Assembly (NCBI RefSeq): GCF_002929375.1
Contig: NZ_PJIP01000014.1
Location: 35,682 to 99,681, forward strand
From: Arthrobacter sp. DWC3
GTDB taxonomy: Bacteria > Actinomycetota > Actinomycetes > Actinomycetales > Micrococcaceae
Direction of reading: 5' to 3'
Length of the DNA stretch: 64,000 nucleotides
The notes under the pieces were generated by a model. It worked only from the letters and a program-made list of their open reading frames with translations. It was not told where the DNA came from and made no database searches. The first letter of the stretch is position 1; each line of letters begins with the position of its first letter. Shown in pieces: positions 9,363-17,698 of the stretch. Made by a program: the position numbers and the translations under genes.

Positions 9363-10156
9363 GCCGGATCGGGCTGAGCTCCTACGCCTTCTTCTGGCAG
9401 CTGTCGGACCGGGTGTCTGCGCCCATCAGCATCCATCAAGCACTTGAACGCACAGCTGACCTGGGTGTTGATCTTTTCCAGATCTGTGACTACGCGCCAT
9501 TGGAAACGATGAACGACAGAGAACTGGCTGCTCTTCGGGATACAGCGCAGCGACTGGGAATATCTCTCGAGGTGGGCACAAAAGGCATCGAACCTGAGCA
9601 CCTGCGTCACTTCCTCCACATCGCCACTGTCCTGGGCGCCCCACTCCTGAGGACCATGTTCAACAGCCCCGGTCATGCGCCGACGGATGAGGAAGCAATC
9701 ACGATCTTCACGGAGGTTCTGCCCGAGTTCGAGGCAGCCGACGTCAAGATCGCGGTCGAGACTTACGAGCAGGTACCCACCTCTCGGATTCTTGCCGTCG
9801 TCACGGCAGTGGACAGCCCGTACCTCGGGATCTGCAGCGACCCGGCCAACACTGTTGCTTCCCTCGAGATGCCGCAGCAGGTCATCGATGCGATCGCACC
9901 CTACGTCCTGAACATGCACGTGAAGGATTTCGGGTTCACACGCAAGGACGGGTGGGTGGGATTCACCTACGCCGGCGCCCTGTTGGGCGAGGGCCTGCTC
10001 GATTACGACTACATGGTCACCGCCTTCGACCCAAACCGCCGCAACATCAACCAGATCGTCGAACACTGGCTGCCATGGCAGGACTCAGAGGCGGAAACCA
10101 TCCGCCTCGAAAACCAGTGGACCCAGCACAGCATCCAATATCTAAGGAGCAAGTGA
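9359..10156 (+). CDS. oiaC: Xylose-isomerase-like TIM barrel protein (likely 3-oxo-isoapionate decarboxylase)
   Basis: This 265-residue AP-endonuclease-2/xylose-isomerase-type TIM barrel starts at a GTG that overlaps the previous stop. Typical parts are GLSSYAFFW at strand 1, DLFQICDYAPLE, a metal-ligand Glu in KIAVETYEQ, the GICSDPAN segment, and the HVKDF motif with metal-binding His and Asp. In known D-apionate clusters, a protein of this superfamily (OiaC) decarboxylates 3-oxo-isoapionate to L-erythrulose, which would feed the kinase two genes earlier. The next gene is ApnO-like, which strengthens the assignment. A plain sugar isomerase or epimerase is the alternative. Confidence 0.72.
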   Translation: MSRIGLSSYAFFWQLSDRVSAPISIHQALERTADLGVDLFQICDYAPLETMNDRELAALRDTAQRLGISLEVGTKGIEPEHLRHFLHIATVLGAPLLRTMFNSPGHAPTDEEAITIFTEVLPEFEAADVKIAVETYEQVPTSRILAVVTAVDSPYLGICSDPANTVASLEMPQQVIDAIAPYVLNMHVKDFGFTRKDGWVGFTYAGALLGEGLLDYDYMVTAFDPNRRNINQIVEHWLPWQDSEAETIRLENQWTQHSIQYLRSK

Positions 10157-10157
10157 A

Positions 10158-11018
10158 ATGTCAGCACAGAACTTGACCGTCGCCGTCATCGGAGCCGGAG
10201 GAAAAATGGGGATGCGGGTTTCCCGGAACCTGCAAAAGAGCGACCACACGGTGTTCTACAGCGAGAACTCCCCCGCCGGGCAGGAACGGATTCAGGCTGA
10301 GGGCCGTGACATCACGGGCACCGATGAAGCTGTCAAAGGCGCCGACGTCGTCATCCTCGCCGTCCCGGACACCGTCCTCGGTGTTGTCTCCGAAAACGTC
10401 GTACCGCAAATGAAGTCAGGTGCCATCCTCCTCACCCTGGACCCCGCCGCAGCCTATGCCGGGCTGCTCGCCAAGCGTGAGGACGTTATCCAGGCTGTCG
10501 CGCACCCGTGCCACCCATCGGTCTTCCTGGAGCGGACGACCAAGGAGGAATGGGCGGACACCTTCGGCGGTGAGGGCGCACCGCAGAACGTCGTCGCCGC
10601 GATCGACGAAGAAGCCTCTCAGGAAACCAAGGCAGCCGCAGAGGCAACCATTCGTGTCATCTACGCCCCCGTCATTGACGTCCACTGGGTTACCGTCAAG
10701 CAACTTGCCATCCTTGAGCCCACTCTCGTCGAAACCGTCGCCTGCATGATCGGCACACTTCTCAATGAGGCGCTGCACGAGACCGTCCACACCGCTGGTG
10801 TCCCCGAAGAAGCAGCCAAGGCCATGCTCTTTGGCCATGTTCAGATTGCCCTAACCAACGCGCTGCGAGGCTCCAACCCCTTCTCCGAAGCCTGCGAAAT
10901 CGCCATTCAGTATGGGAAGGACACCATCATCAAGGACGACTGGAAGAAGATCTTCGACGACTCCGAACTCGACCATGTCATCGCGAAGATGCTCAAGCTC
11001 GAAGCTGTGAGGCGTTAG
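10158..11018 (+). CDS. apnO: NAD-binding phosphogluconate-dehydrogenase-like protein (likely D-apionate oxidoisomerase)
   Basis: This 286-residue protein has an N-terminal Rossmann fold (VAVIGAGGKMGMRVSRNL), VVILAVPDTVLG, then an all-helical C-terminal domain of the PGDH_C type with THPCHP-like AHPCHPSVF at about residue 114, VTVKQLAILEPTLVETVAC and GVPEEAAKAMLFGHVQ. These segments match what I know of ApnO, which oxidises and rearranges D-apionate to 3-oxo-isoapionate with NAD. AAGGAG lies about 10 bases upstream of the ATG. It is the last gene of the operon and is followed by strong hairpins. The enzymes that would make apionate from apiose (ApsD, ApnL) are not in the window. Another beta-hydroxyacid oxidoreductase remains possible. 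Confidence 0.75.
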   Translation: MSAQNLTVAVIGAGGKMGMRVSRNLQKSDHTVFYSENSPAGQERIQAEGRDITGTDEAVKGADVVILAVPDTVLGVVSENVVPQMKSGAILLTLDPAAAYAGLLAKREDVIQAVAHPCHPSVFLERTTKEEWADTFGGEGAPQNVVAAIDEEASQETKAAAEATIRVIYAPVIDVHWVTVKQLAILEPTLVETVACMIGTLLNEALHETVHTAGVPEEAAKAMLFGHVQIALTNALRGSNPFSEACEIAIQYGKDTIIKDDWKKIFDDSELDHVIAKMLKLEAVRR

Positions 11019-11047
11019 CGAAGCTGACCTGCGCAACGAGGACAGGT

Positions 11048-11083
11048 ACCTGGTAGACGGGGTGTGTACCACGTCTACCAGGT
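11048..11083 (+). terminator. Hairpin after the apionate-type operon
   Basis: Inverted repeat ACCTGGTAGACG … CGTCTACCAGGT with perfect 12-bp arms (11048-11059 and 11072-11083) and a 12-base loop, 30 bases past the operon stop. No T-run follows, so it may act as an mRNA 3'-end stabiliser rather than a strict intrinsic terminator. Confidence 0.6.
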
Positions 11084-11161
11084 GCAGCTATCCAGGCGGT
11101 ACTACCTCGCGGAACCTCGTCGTGACCAGCACAGCTAGACGTGTTCGCTGCGTTTGATACC

Positions 11162-11209
11162 CGACATGGATAAGGGGTGGGCCAGAAGGCCCACCCCTTA
11201 TCCATGTCG
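11162..11209. terminator. Perfect 22-bp hairpin with AGAA loop
   Basis: Arms 11162-11183 and 11188-11209 are perfect reverse complements around the loop AGAA; the core is AAGGGGTGGGCC / GGCCCACCCCTT. It is probably a bidirectional terminator or boundary hairpin between the catabolic operon and the convergent DUF1593 gene. The T-run is weak. Confidence 0.65.
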
Positions 11210-11608
11210 TTTCCTATGCCGGGAGGCAAAATCAGGGGACTGCCGGTACAGCTCCTACGTGGGAGAGCCCGGAGCCGCAGCAGTAACGCCGTCGCTGCAT
11301 CGTTTCCTATCGAGTGTGTTCTCCTTCGCAGCGGTCCACAGTCCGGTTGCCGGTCAGGTCGTCTACATGACTCGTGGCCCGAGCTGCCTAACCTACGCGA
11401 GAAAGGCCGCGTCGAAGTCGTGCGGCGAGTAGCTGCGGGAATCGGTCGGCGCTGTCGTTGAGCGGCTGCGCCTGATCTTGAGAAGCGATTGCGCGCGGTG
11501 CACTTGTGTTACCGACACAGAGATGGTGCGCCGCGAACCTGAGTCTGAAACCGGGATGCACTCGGCCCCGAACGCAATGCCTGAGCGAAGGCTGAACCTT
11601 AACGACAA
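11210..11608. other. Intergenic region, nothing recognised
   Basis: About 400 bases lie between the convergent operon ends. Short ORFs are arginine/serine-rich shadows without family features. No tRNA or mobile-element ends are visible. Confidence 0.5.
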
Positions 11609-11644
11609 GCAGCGGCGGCCCGGGTAACCCCGGACCACCGCTGC
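11609..11644 (-). terminator. Terminator of the DUF1593 gene
   Basis: Arms 11609-11624 and 11629-11644 form a 16-bp stem (two G-U pairs when read on the minus strand) with a 4-base loop. The hairpin begins 20 bases after the DUF1593 stop codon. It is GC-rich with only a short T-rich tail. Confidence 0.65.
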
Positions 11645-11663
11645 ACGATCGCTCGTGTGGCTG

Positions 11664-13544
11664 CTATTTGACGGTGATGATCACCCGCTGGTAACGCGTG
11701 AGGGGCATCTCGCCGTCGTCCGTCACCTCGAGGATGAGGTGGATCGTCTCGCCGGACTTGGCGTCCTGGGGGACCTTGACGTTGGCCCCCGGACCGCGAA
11801 GCGCAGTGGGGTCGGTAACGCTAACCTGCCCGGCATAGGTGCCGGCCTCGGCATACTGCCACCAGCGCGCCGAAAGCGCATCGCCGTCAGGATCTGATGC
11901 CTGCGCGACGAGCTGAACTCGCTGTCCTGGTTTGGCGGTAATGTCAAGTTTGCCCTCAGGCACCGAGACGACCGGCTCGTGGTTGGCGTCCTTGCCGCTG
12001 GTCATCGTCCACTGCACGCGTGCTGCAAAGTCGCGCTGGATGTCGTCGTTCCACCGGGACTGCGTCCAGTGTGTGCCGTTGTAATTGCCGACTGTCTCGT
12101 TCACAGCATGCGTCTTCGTTAGAGGTGAATCAATCTGCACCGTCGCGGGCTGACGGTAGCCGCCGGTCACGACCTGGGTCACGTGACGGATCTCGGCAGT
12201 CTCGCCCGCACCGACGACGATCTTGTCACCGACCACGAATTCCGGTTCCGAGAATCCTCTGCCCGAGCTCGAGTGGACGCGGTCCCTGAAGACCTGAAGC
12301 GATGTAGCTCCGGCCGGAGCGGCCTCGATGAGCTGGGTGCTCCAAAGAACCTCGTTGCTTCTGTCCGTTGCTCGCGGTCGGCTATCGCCGAGGTAGCTGG
12401 GCAAGTCCGCCCACAGACGCTCGTCAAGCTGCACGAATCGCCCGCCCCAACCGCCCCATGAGGCGTTCTCGTCCTGACGAAGACCGGTCCGGATCGCGTG
12501 AAGGAAAGCAGGACTATCGCCTTCAGAGGTCCAGTCGCCTGGCTGGCAAAGACCAGGTTTGACGGCTCCGCGGCAGAGGTGGAAAAGGGTGCTGTCACCG
12601 TTAAGGTACGTCGGGTAGTCCGCCATGAATGGACCCTGGAGGAGATGCTCGGTGATCCAGTCCTTCTGGAACAGGGCCCGTGTCGCCGGCGGGTTGTAGT
12701 CGAAGTAGCCGTAGGCGAAGGCTTCAAACTGGTCACGGTTGACGATGACCTGTACGTCCGGCCAGTTCTTGGCGATGTACTCCTTGTACGTGACGTCCTG
12801 GTCCTGAATAAGGTACAAACTGGCCTTATCGGAAACCCTTTTGCTGATCGCAGCCCACTCGGAGGTGCCCTTATACTCAGCCTCGATTGAGCGCAATGCA
12901 GCAGCGATGGTGTTCGTCCCACCCCATGCCTGCAGGTTCACTACGCCGGGGTTATCGTCGAGGAGCGTCTCCTTTATGAGTTCGGATCCGGGAGTGTCAG
13001 TGGCCATTTCGCCGTTGTTGGTGATGTTTCCGGTTCGAACGACTGACAGAAGTTCATCAGCGCTTGGGTACGTGGCGTCGTGCTGGACCAGGTTCGGATG
13101 CACCTGCCGATACTGTTCGTTGATCAGCTCGGGGATCCACTCAGTCCCATGCCATGAGCGCGTAGCGATGGGAGGCGTAGCGGTGGGGTCTCCCGCCCAG
13201 TGATGCATCGACGAGCTGCTGACGATCCCGACGATGTCGAGGTCATTGGCGTAGAGGAGGAGGCGGTGCATGGAAGCAATGTCATCTCCCTCGCCGTCCG
13301 TCGTCACGATGATGCGTGGGCGGTCCTTGCTCTCTGCCGCCTCCCGGTTAGCGCTGGGTGCTTTTGATGTTGCGGCATTGGCTTCGACCCCAGGCGTTGC
13401 AAGGGTAAAGGTCAGGCAGACTGCGGTCGATACGGCACAGACCGCGCCAAGTCGCCTGCTGAACGTTCGGGGTGGCTCAGCATCCTGTGTTTGCCTCGTT
13501 TCTTCGGCCCCAGCTCTCCTCATCGTTCTCTGAGGTATGAACAC
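11664..13544 (-). CDS. Secreted DUF1593 (Sde182-type) nucleoside-hydrolase-like protein
   Basis: This 626-residue protein starts at GTG 13544, with AAGGAG just upstream. Residues about 27-57 form a signal peptide (RRLGAVCAVSTAVCLTFTLA… ending near VEANAA). The nucleoside-hydrolase-like domain begins near residue 75 with RIIVTTDGEGDDIASMHRLL, whose D-x-E-x-D-D resembles the Ca-binding start of nucleoside hydrolases. A C-terminal Ig-like domain (about 530-626, GDALSARWWQYAEAGTY…) matches the end of DUF1593 proteins. The founding member is described as cellulose-binding, and the substrate is unknown. The TCAACCGGTTGA operator 96 bases upstream ties it to the sugar regulon. I infer that it releases a furanoside sugar, possibly apiose, outside the cell. 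Confidence 0.82.
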   Translation of the reverse strand: MFIPQRTMRRAGAEETRQTQDAEPPRTFSRRLGAVCAVSTAVCLTFTLATPGVEANAATSKAPSANREAAESKDRPRIIVTTDGEGDDIASMHRLLLYANDLDIVGIVSSSSMHHWAGDPTATPPIATRSWHGTEWIPELINEQYRQVHPNLVQHDATYPSADELLSVVRTGNITNNGEMATDTPGSELIKETLLDDNPGVVNLQAWGGTNTIAAALRSIEAEYKGTSEWAAISKRVSDKASLYLIQDQDVTYKEYIAKNWPDVQVIVNRDQFEAFAYGYFDYNPPATRALFQKDWITEHLLQGPFMADYPTYLNGDSTLFHLCRGAVKPGLCQPGDWTSEGDSPAFLHAIRTGLRQDENASWGGWGGRFVQLDERLWADLPSYLGDSRPRATDRSNEVLWSTQLIEAAPAGATSLQVFRDRVHSSSGRGFSEPEFVVGDKIVVGAGETAEIRHVTQVVTGGYRQPATVQIDSPLTKTHAVNETVGNYNGTHWTQSRWNDDIQRDFAARVQWTMTSGKDANHEPVVSVPEGKLDITAKPGQRVQLVAQASDPDGDALSARWWQYAEAGTYAGQVSVTDPTALRGPGANVKVPQDAKSGETIHLILEVTDDGEMPLTRYQRVIITVK

Positions 13545-13639
13545 TCGCTCTCCTTTGATGCGATTTCATGCGTGTCTTGCGCCACCAGGGACGCCGCCGC
13601 GTGGGTGGACCTAACAGTAAGGAGTCTGAGCCATTTTGG

Positions 13640-13651
13640 TCAACCGGTTGA
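13640..13651. promoter_or_regulatory. Candidate operator, copy 3 (TCAACCGGTTGA)
   Basis: The third identical 12-bp palindrome is 96 bases upstream of the DUF1593 start, in the context TTGGTCAACCGGTTGATTGA. Its presence links the secreted enzyme to the ABC and MFS units. Confidence 0.66.
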
Positions 13652-14056
13652 TTGATATCAAAATGGAGAGCTAGTGCATTGTTGCCGTATGGACACGGCG
13701 GTGGGATAGTGCCCTTGCTAAGGCTGCATCTGACATGGCGGAGGGACAGTCTGACAGTGAGTACCTCGCTCATACGCTGGTGGAATTCTGATGCTCGTCG
13801 CGGGTATTCACTTGCGGAGTCTTGCCTTCTATCCTCGTCTCGAGGCACTCTCGCGGTACCTAGGGCGGCTGCAGAATGATGCGGCATGCTTCGCAGGTGA
13901 CGCGCAAGGAGGTGGGTATGGATCTTGCTTTTCTTGGTTGCCTGGACGAGGTCGTGCCGTTTTGTGCAACGACCAAATGGGCCGGTGTTCACGCCACAGA
14001 GCGTTGCGTGGTTCGGTAGGCGAGGGCTTGCTCCGCAACGGTTGAACTCCCGTTGC
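13652..14056. other. Intergenic region at the sugar/conjugation module boundary
   Basis: About 400 bases lie between the secreted-enzyme promoter and the last gene of the conjugation operon. No credible ORF, RNA or repeat was recognised. The functional change between the two sides makes it a likely junction of unrelated modules. Confidence 0.5.
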
Positions 14057-14452
14057 TCACCAGCTCCAGTATTGGGGTGGCTGTTCTGTTGCTAGGGTGC
14101 GGCGGGAGGTCCTCTCCATGTGTGTGGTCCCGCATTCTCCGAAGGGACCGCGTTTGGCAAAGAGGACTGCTGCGTGACGGTCGTAGTGGTCGATCCACCA
14201 GGACGACATGCCGCCGTTTGCCTGGGCCTCGAGCCACTGCTCATAAAGTCCCCTGAGTCGGTCGACGGCTTCGGGGTGGTTCCACCACTGGGAGCACCAG
14301 TACTGGTTCTGCGACCGGTCGACTGATTCGAGCATCGCGGCCAGGCCCTCCACCCAGTCCACCAACTCCTCGGGTGTGAAGGCGAAGGCCTCGCCCTCGT
14401 GCTGACCGTTAGGTCCGGTACCATCGGCCGTTCCGCCGGTGGTACCGGTCAT
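14057..14452 (-). CDS. DUF4913 family protein
   Basis: This 131-residue soluble protein is rich in Trp: FTPEELVDWVEGLAAMLE, then YWCSQWWNHPEAVDRLRGLYEQWLEA and SSWWIDHYDRH. That pattern of a W-W-x-HPEA motif followed by a helix and a WWxxHxD segment is DUF4913, found almost only at the end of actinobacterial conjugation operons. Its function is unknown. Its start overlaps the stop of the coupling-protein gene by 4 bases, so it is the promoter-distal gene of the operon. Confidence 0.82.
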   Translation of the reverse strand: MTGTTGGTADGTGPNGQHEGEAFAFTPEELVDWVEGLAAMLESVDRSQNQYWCSQWWNHPEAVDRLRGLYEQWLEAQANGGMSSWWIDHYDRHAAVLFAKRGPFGECGTTHMERTSRRTLATEQPPQYWSW

Positions 14453-16149
14453 GGTGTTTTCCCTACCTTCGCTGCTCTGATGCGTTGGACGGTGGGCCCG
14501 ATGCGGGCGTTGATGGTCTTGTCACGGAACCAGGGCACCGTGCGAACGATGGTTCCTCCGCCGGTGGAGGTTTTCACCCATGCCCTGTCGGCGGGGAGCT
14601 CGGAGAGCTGGGAGACGGACATGATGTCTCGCCGCTGGGTTTGCACGGACCGGGAGGATCCGTTCCGCGATGTCGAGCTGCTGCGGACTTTCGCGTCGTA
14701 CTGACCGATTGTCTTTGACAGCGATTCGAGGAACTGTGTGTCGTCGGATCCGCCACCGTAGACCTTGATCGCGGCCGCAGACCAGAGGGTGTCCCAACCG
14801 TTGCGTTCGAGCATGGCCATTCCCTGCCCGCGGGTTTGGAAGTACGCGCTGACGACGATGCCCATCGACCCGAAGAAGGAATACCACTCGGGGAGCTGTT
14901 TGAGTTTGACGACGTTCCCGACCTCGTCCAGGTCAGCAACCAGCGGCACCGGCAGGCGACCCCCGGCACGACGGGCGGCCTGCTGCGCTGCGGTGAACAC
15001 CGCGTAGACCAGGGTGGAGACGAACGCGGCGCCGGAGCCGGCGGCGTCCTGGGAGAGCAGGATCAGAGTGTCCTTGCCGGTCACGAACCGGGCCGGGTCG
15101 AACACCGGCACGCCGGGAGTCGGCGTCGACCACGCCACGAGCTCGTCGTGCACGAGGGCGGAGGCCATGCGCTGGGCGCTGGCAGCCACGGACCCGCGGG
15201 TGTCTTCCGGTTGGGCGCTCATGCCCTTCAACGCCGACGCCGGACCCGTATGGCCTGCCCGTTCGAGCAGTTCGGCCGGTTCGATGAAGTCTGCCGAGGA
15301 CACCCACCGCAGCACCGCCCTCATCGTCCCGTCACTTTTGGCGGCGGCGAGCAGGCACCAGGACAGGAAGTCGCGGCCCTGCGAGTCGAACTGCGCATCC
15401 CCCTTGCCCTGACCCGCGTTTGGGGCGGACGAGGTCTCGAAGATCGACGCGACCTCGCCTGCGCTCACGGTGTCAGTGACGCTCGTAAGCGGGTTGAAGA
15501 TCATCGCGGGACGGTGGCTGTCGCGCCAGATCCGCTGCGGGTCGAACAGCCACACCGTTCCAGTCTCGGAGCGGGCGGCCAGGACCTCGGCGACGCCGTC
15601 GACTTTGTTGCTGGTCATGATGTACGCGCCGGGTGCTTCGGTAGAGTGCCGGACGACCTGCGTTGTCGTCTTACCCCGCCCTGTCCCCCATACATGGGTC
15701 GAGCACTCACGCCAGCCCTGAATAACTGCCTTGGTGCCGGTGTCACCGGCATACCCGATCGTCAGGCCCGGGCCGATACCTTCGGCGGTCGGGTGGAGGC
15801 GGGCGGCTTCGGTGAGGCGGGCATCGAGCATCGCCGGGCGCATCTTCCCGCCAGGACTCATCCGACGGGACGCCTCGGCGGTCCTGGATACAGGGCGGGT
15901 GCTCCACCACGCAAAGGCAGCAATGACCACGACCGCTTCCGCGCCGAGCAACCAGCTCGCGGCCGCCGGCCACGGATCCCCGGTGGCAAGACCGATCGCC
16001 AACGTGATCGGGTTCCACGACAGGTCGGTGGGAACCGGTGTGAAGGCTTCGGCGAGGTGGATCAGGGCGACCGCGACGAACGCGGCCAGGACCAGAGAGA
16101 AGAACGCAATGATTGGGCCGTTCTCCTCGTTCCTTAATGCGTTCATCAT
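14449..16149 (-). CDS. Conjugative coupling protein (TraD/TraG/VirD4 type)
   Basis: This 566-residue protein has two N-terminal transmembrane helices (about 14-33 and 58-78) and a FtsK/VirD4-like ATPase domain with Walker A GTGRGKTT (about residue 150). The C-terminus has LVADLDEVGNVVKLKQLPEW and the TraM-recognition (TraG-D C-terminal) features QTRGQGMAMLER and KVYGGGSDDTQFLESLS. Coupling proteins bring DNA or relaxase to the secretion channel at the inner membrane. It follows the VirB4-like gene by 10 bases in the same operon. No relaxase is encoded in this window, so its cargo protein must lie elsewhere. Confidence 0.9.
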   Translation of the reverse strand: MMNALRNEENGPIIAFFSLVLAAFVAVALIHLAEAFTPVPTDLSWNPITLAIGLATGDPWPAAASWLLGAEAVVVIAAFAWWSTRPVSRTAEASRRMSPGGKMRPAMLDARLTEAARLHPTAEGIGPGLTIGYAGDTGTKAVIQGWRECSTHVWGTGRGKTTTQVVRHSTEAPGAYIMTSNKVDGVAEVLAARSETGTVWLFDPQRIWRDSHRPAMIFNPLTSVTDTVSAGEVASIFETSSAPNAGQGKGDAQFDSQGRDFLSWCLLAAAKSDGTMRAVLRWVSSADFIEPAELLERAGHTGPASALKGMSAQPEDTRGSVAASAQRMASALVHDELVAWSTPTPGVPVFDPARFVTGKDTLILLSQDAAGSGAAFVSTLVYAVFTAAQQAARRAGGRLPVPLVADLDEVGNVVKLKQLPEWYSFFGSMGIVVSAYFQTRGQGMAMLERNGWDTLWSAAAIKVYGGGSDDTQFLESLSKTIGQYDAKVRSSSTSRNGSSRSVQTQRRDIMSVSQLSELPADRAWVKTSTGGGTIVRTVPWFRDKTINARIGPTVQRIRAAKVGKTP

Positions 16150-16159
16150 CTGGTCATCC

Positions 16160-17698
16160 TCATCGGCTTACCTTCGCTTGTGCAGCAGCCCACGCCTTGT
16201 TGGTGTTGTGGGCTCTGAGTTCGCCGGCGGTGAGGTTCACCCGGAACGGCACACCGGGTTCGGACCCGGTTTTCAGCATGAACCGTCCCCTCCCCGGAGG
16301 GGGTGAGACCTGGTTGGTGTTCGGGTTCATCGACCCTTCGGCCGACCAGCCGACCAGCATCGCCTTCTCCCGCTCCGAGACGGGGAACACCGTTTCCAGC
16401 AGGTCCATCTCGTTCTGCGCGAGCCCGCCGAGGATCTTCACGGATGAGCGTTCCACGAAGCCGGTCGCGATCTTCGTCAGCTCGTCCGTGGACAGCTGCA
16501 GGTCCTTCATGGAGTGCGTGATCATCAGCTGACCCAGCCCCTTGGTCCGGTTCAGGCGCGTGATGGAGTCGATCTGATGCACCAGCAGCTCACTAGCGCG
16601 CAGGGACTGCCACAGCTCGTCCATGATCATCAGGTGATGGCGTTCCTCCATCAGCCCGGCATCGGCCAGGGTCTTCGCGGCCGAGATGCCGGCCTGCCCG
16701 TAGGACCAGCACACCGTCTGCACCGCCGCGCGGAGCGTCAGCTGGGACTCGTCGATGAGGGAAACATCGAAGTCCACAGAGGTGTCAACCTTCATTTCCT
16801 TCGTGGTCTGCTGACAGAACACGTCCCCGAACGGGCCGTGCTCACCGAGGGCGTTCAGACCCGCCAGGAGATTCTTGACCTGCGGCAGGTACTCCTTGTC
16901 CTCCTCGATGAGCACCGCCGACTGGATCTGCGGAGGCGCGGACTTGATGGCGTCGACGACATCGCCGACCAGCGGCTGCCGGTCCTCGCCTTCTGCCTTC
17001 TCAGCGGCCATGGCGATCGCCATGGACAGCACCGTCTGTTCCTGCCTCTTCGCATCCAACGGTTCCTTGAACACCAGTTCGATGAGCCCGGTGAGGGTCA
17101 TTAGGCGCCGGGCGTGGATCTCGGCGCGCATCTGCCGTTGCATCGGAGCCGGCAGGCGTTCCAGTTCCCGCCAGAGCGGACCGGCGTCGAGCGGGTTGAT
17201 CGCCCCGACACCGGGGGCGACCTGCACGACCTGCCCATTGGTTTCCAGGACCACGCCGGCGAAGTCCGGTTTGAGGTCCCCGGCCACGAGGATCAGGAAC
17301 CCCTGATCAATCAGTGCCAACGCCATGCGCACGGCGACCGAGGACTTCCCGCGCCCGTTCAAACCGAGGATGAACCCGGACGGCGAGGAGATGATGCCGT
17401 GCAGGAACAGGCTGATCGGATCCCCGCACACCACAGACCTGTTGAGCAGGTTCCGGCCCAGGACCGCACCGACCAGCGGGGAGGAGGTGCCGACGCAGAA
17501 CGGCCACAGGCCAGCGGTCTGGTTCGAGGTGGCTGTGAACTCCGGTGGCGGTTCGACCCATGTCACCATGCCGCCCTCGCGGACCCGCATGCCCTTTTCT
17601 GTGAGCTGTGGGAACGAGGCCGCGGTAACCGCCGCCGTCTCGGAGCGGCCCAGGAACCGGTCCATGACCTTGTCGACGATTCTGTCAAAGGCGGACAT
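16160..17698 (-). CDS. VirB4-like conjugation ATPase
   Basis: I place the start at ATG 17698 (MSAFDRIVDKVMDRF), giving 512 residues. The open frame extends upstream, but that part is arginine-rich shadow sequence overlapping the next gene. The ATPase has Walker A GLNGRGKSS (about residue 118), Walker B LMIMDELWQSLR (about 360) and SITRLNRTKGLGQLMITHS. That layout is the C-terminal ATPase portion of VirB4/TrbE-type proteins, here paired with a separate SCO6880-family protein. The stop of the SCO6880 gene overlaps this start (TAATG), implying coupled translation. It would energise assembly of the transfer channel. Confidence 0.88.
   Translation of the reverse strand: MSAFDRIVDKVMDRFLGRSETAAVTAASFPQLTEKGMRVREGGMVTWVEPPPEFTATSNQTAGLWPFCVGTSSPLVGAVLGRNLLNRSVVCGDPISLFLHGIISSPSGFILGLNGRGKSSVAVRMALALIDQGFLILVAGDLKPDFAGVVLETNGQVVQVAPGVGAINPLDAGPLWRELERLPAPMQRQMRAEIHARRLMTLTGLIELVFKEPLDAKRQEQTVLSMAIAMAAEKAEGEDRQPLVGDVVDAIKSAPPQIQSAVLIEEDKEYLPQVKNLLAGLNALGEHGPFGDVFCQQTTKEMKVDTSVDFDVSLIDESQLTLRAAVQTVCWSYGQAGISAAKTLADAGLMEERHHLMIMDELWQSLRASELLVHQIDSITRLNRTKGLGQLMITHSMKDLQLSTDELTKIATGFVERSSVKILGGLAQNEMDLLETVFPVSEREKAMLVGWSAEGSMNPNTNQVSPPPGRGRFMLKTGSEPGVPFRVNLTAGELRAHNTNKAWAAAQAKVSR

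Noticed and set aside
13477-13992. 171-residue minus-strand ORF upstream of the DUF1593 gene
   Set aside because: It overlaps the DUF1593 start in another frame and spans the operator; no protein character.
14836-16137. 433-residue plus-strand ORF
   Set aside because: It is antisense to the coupling-protein gene and rich in Arg, Gly and His.
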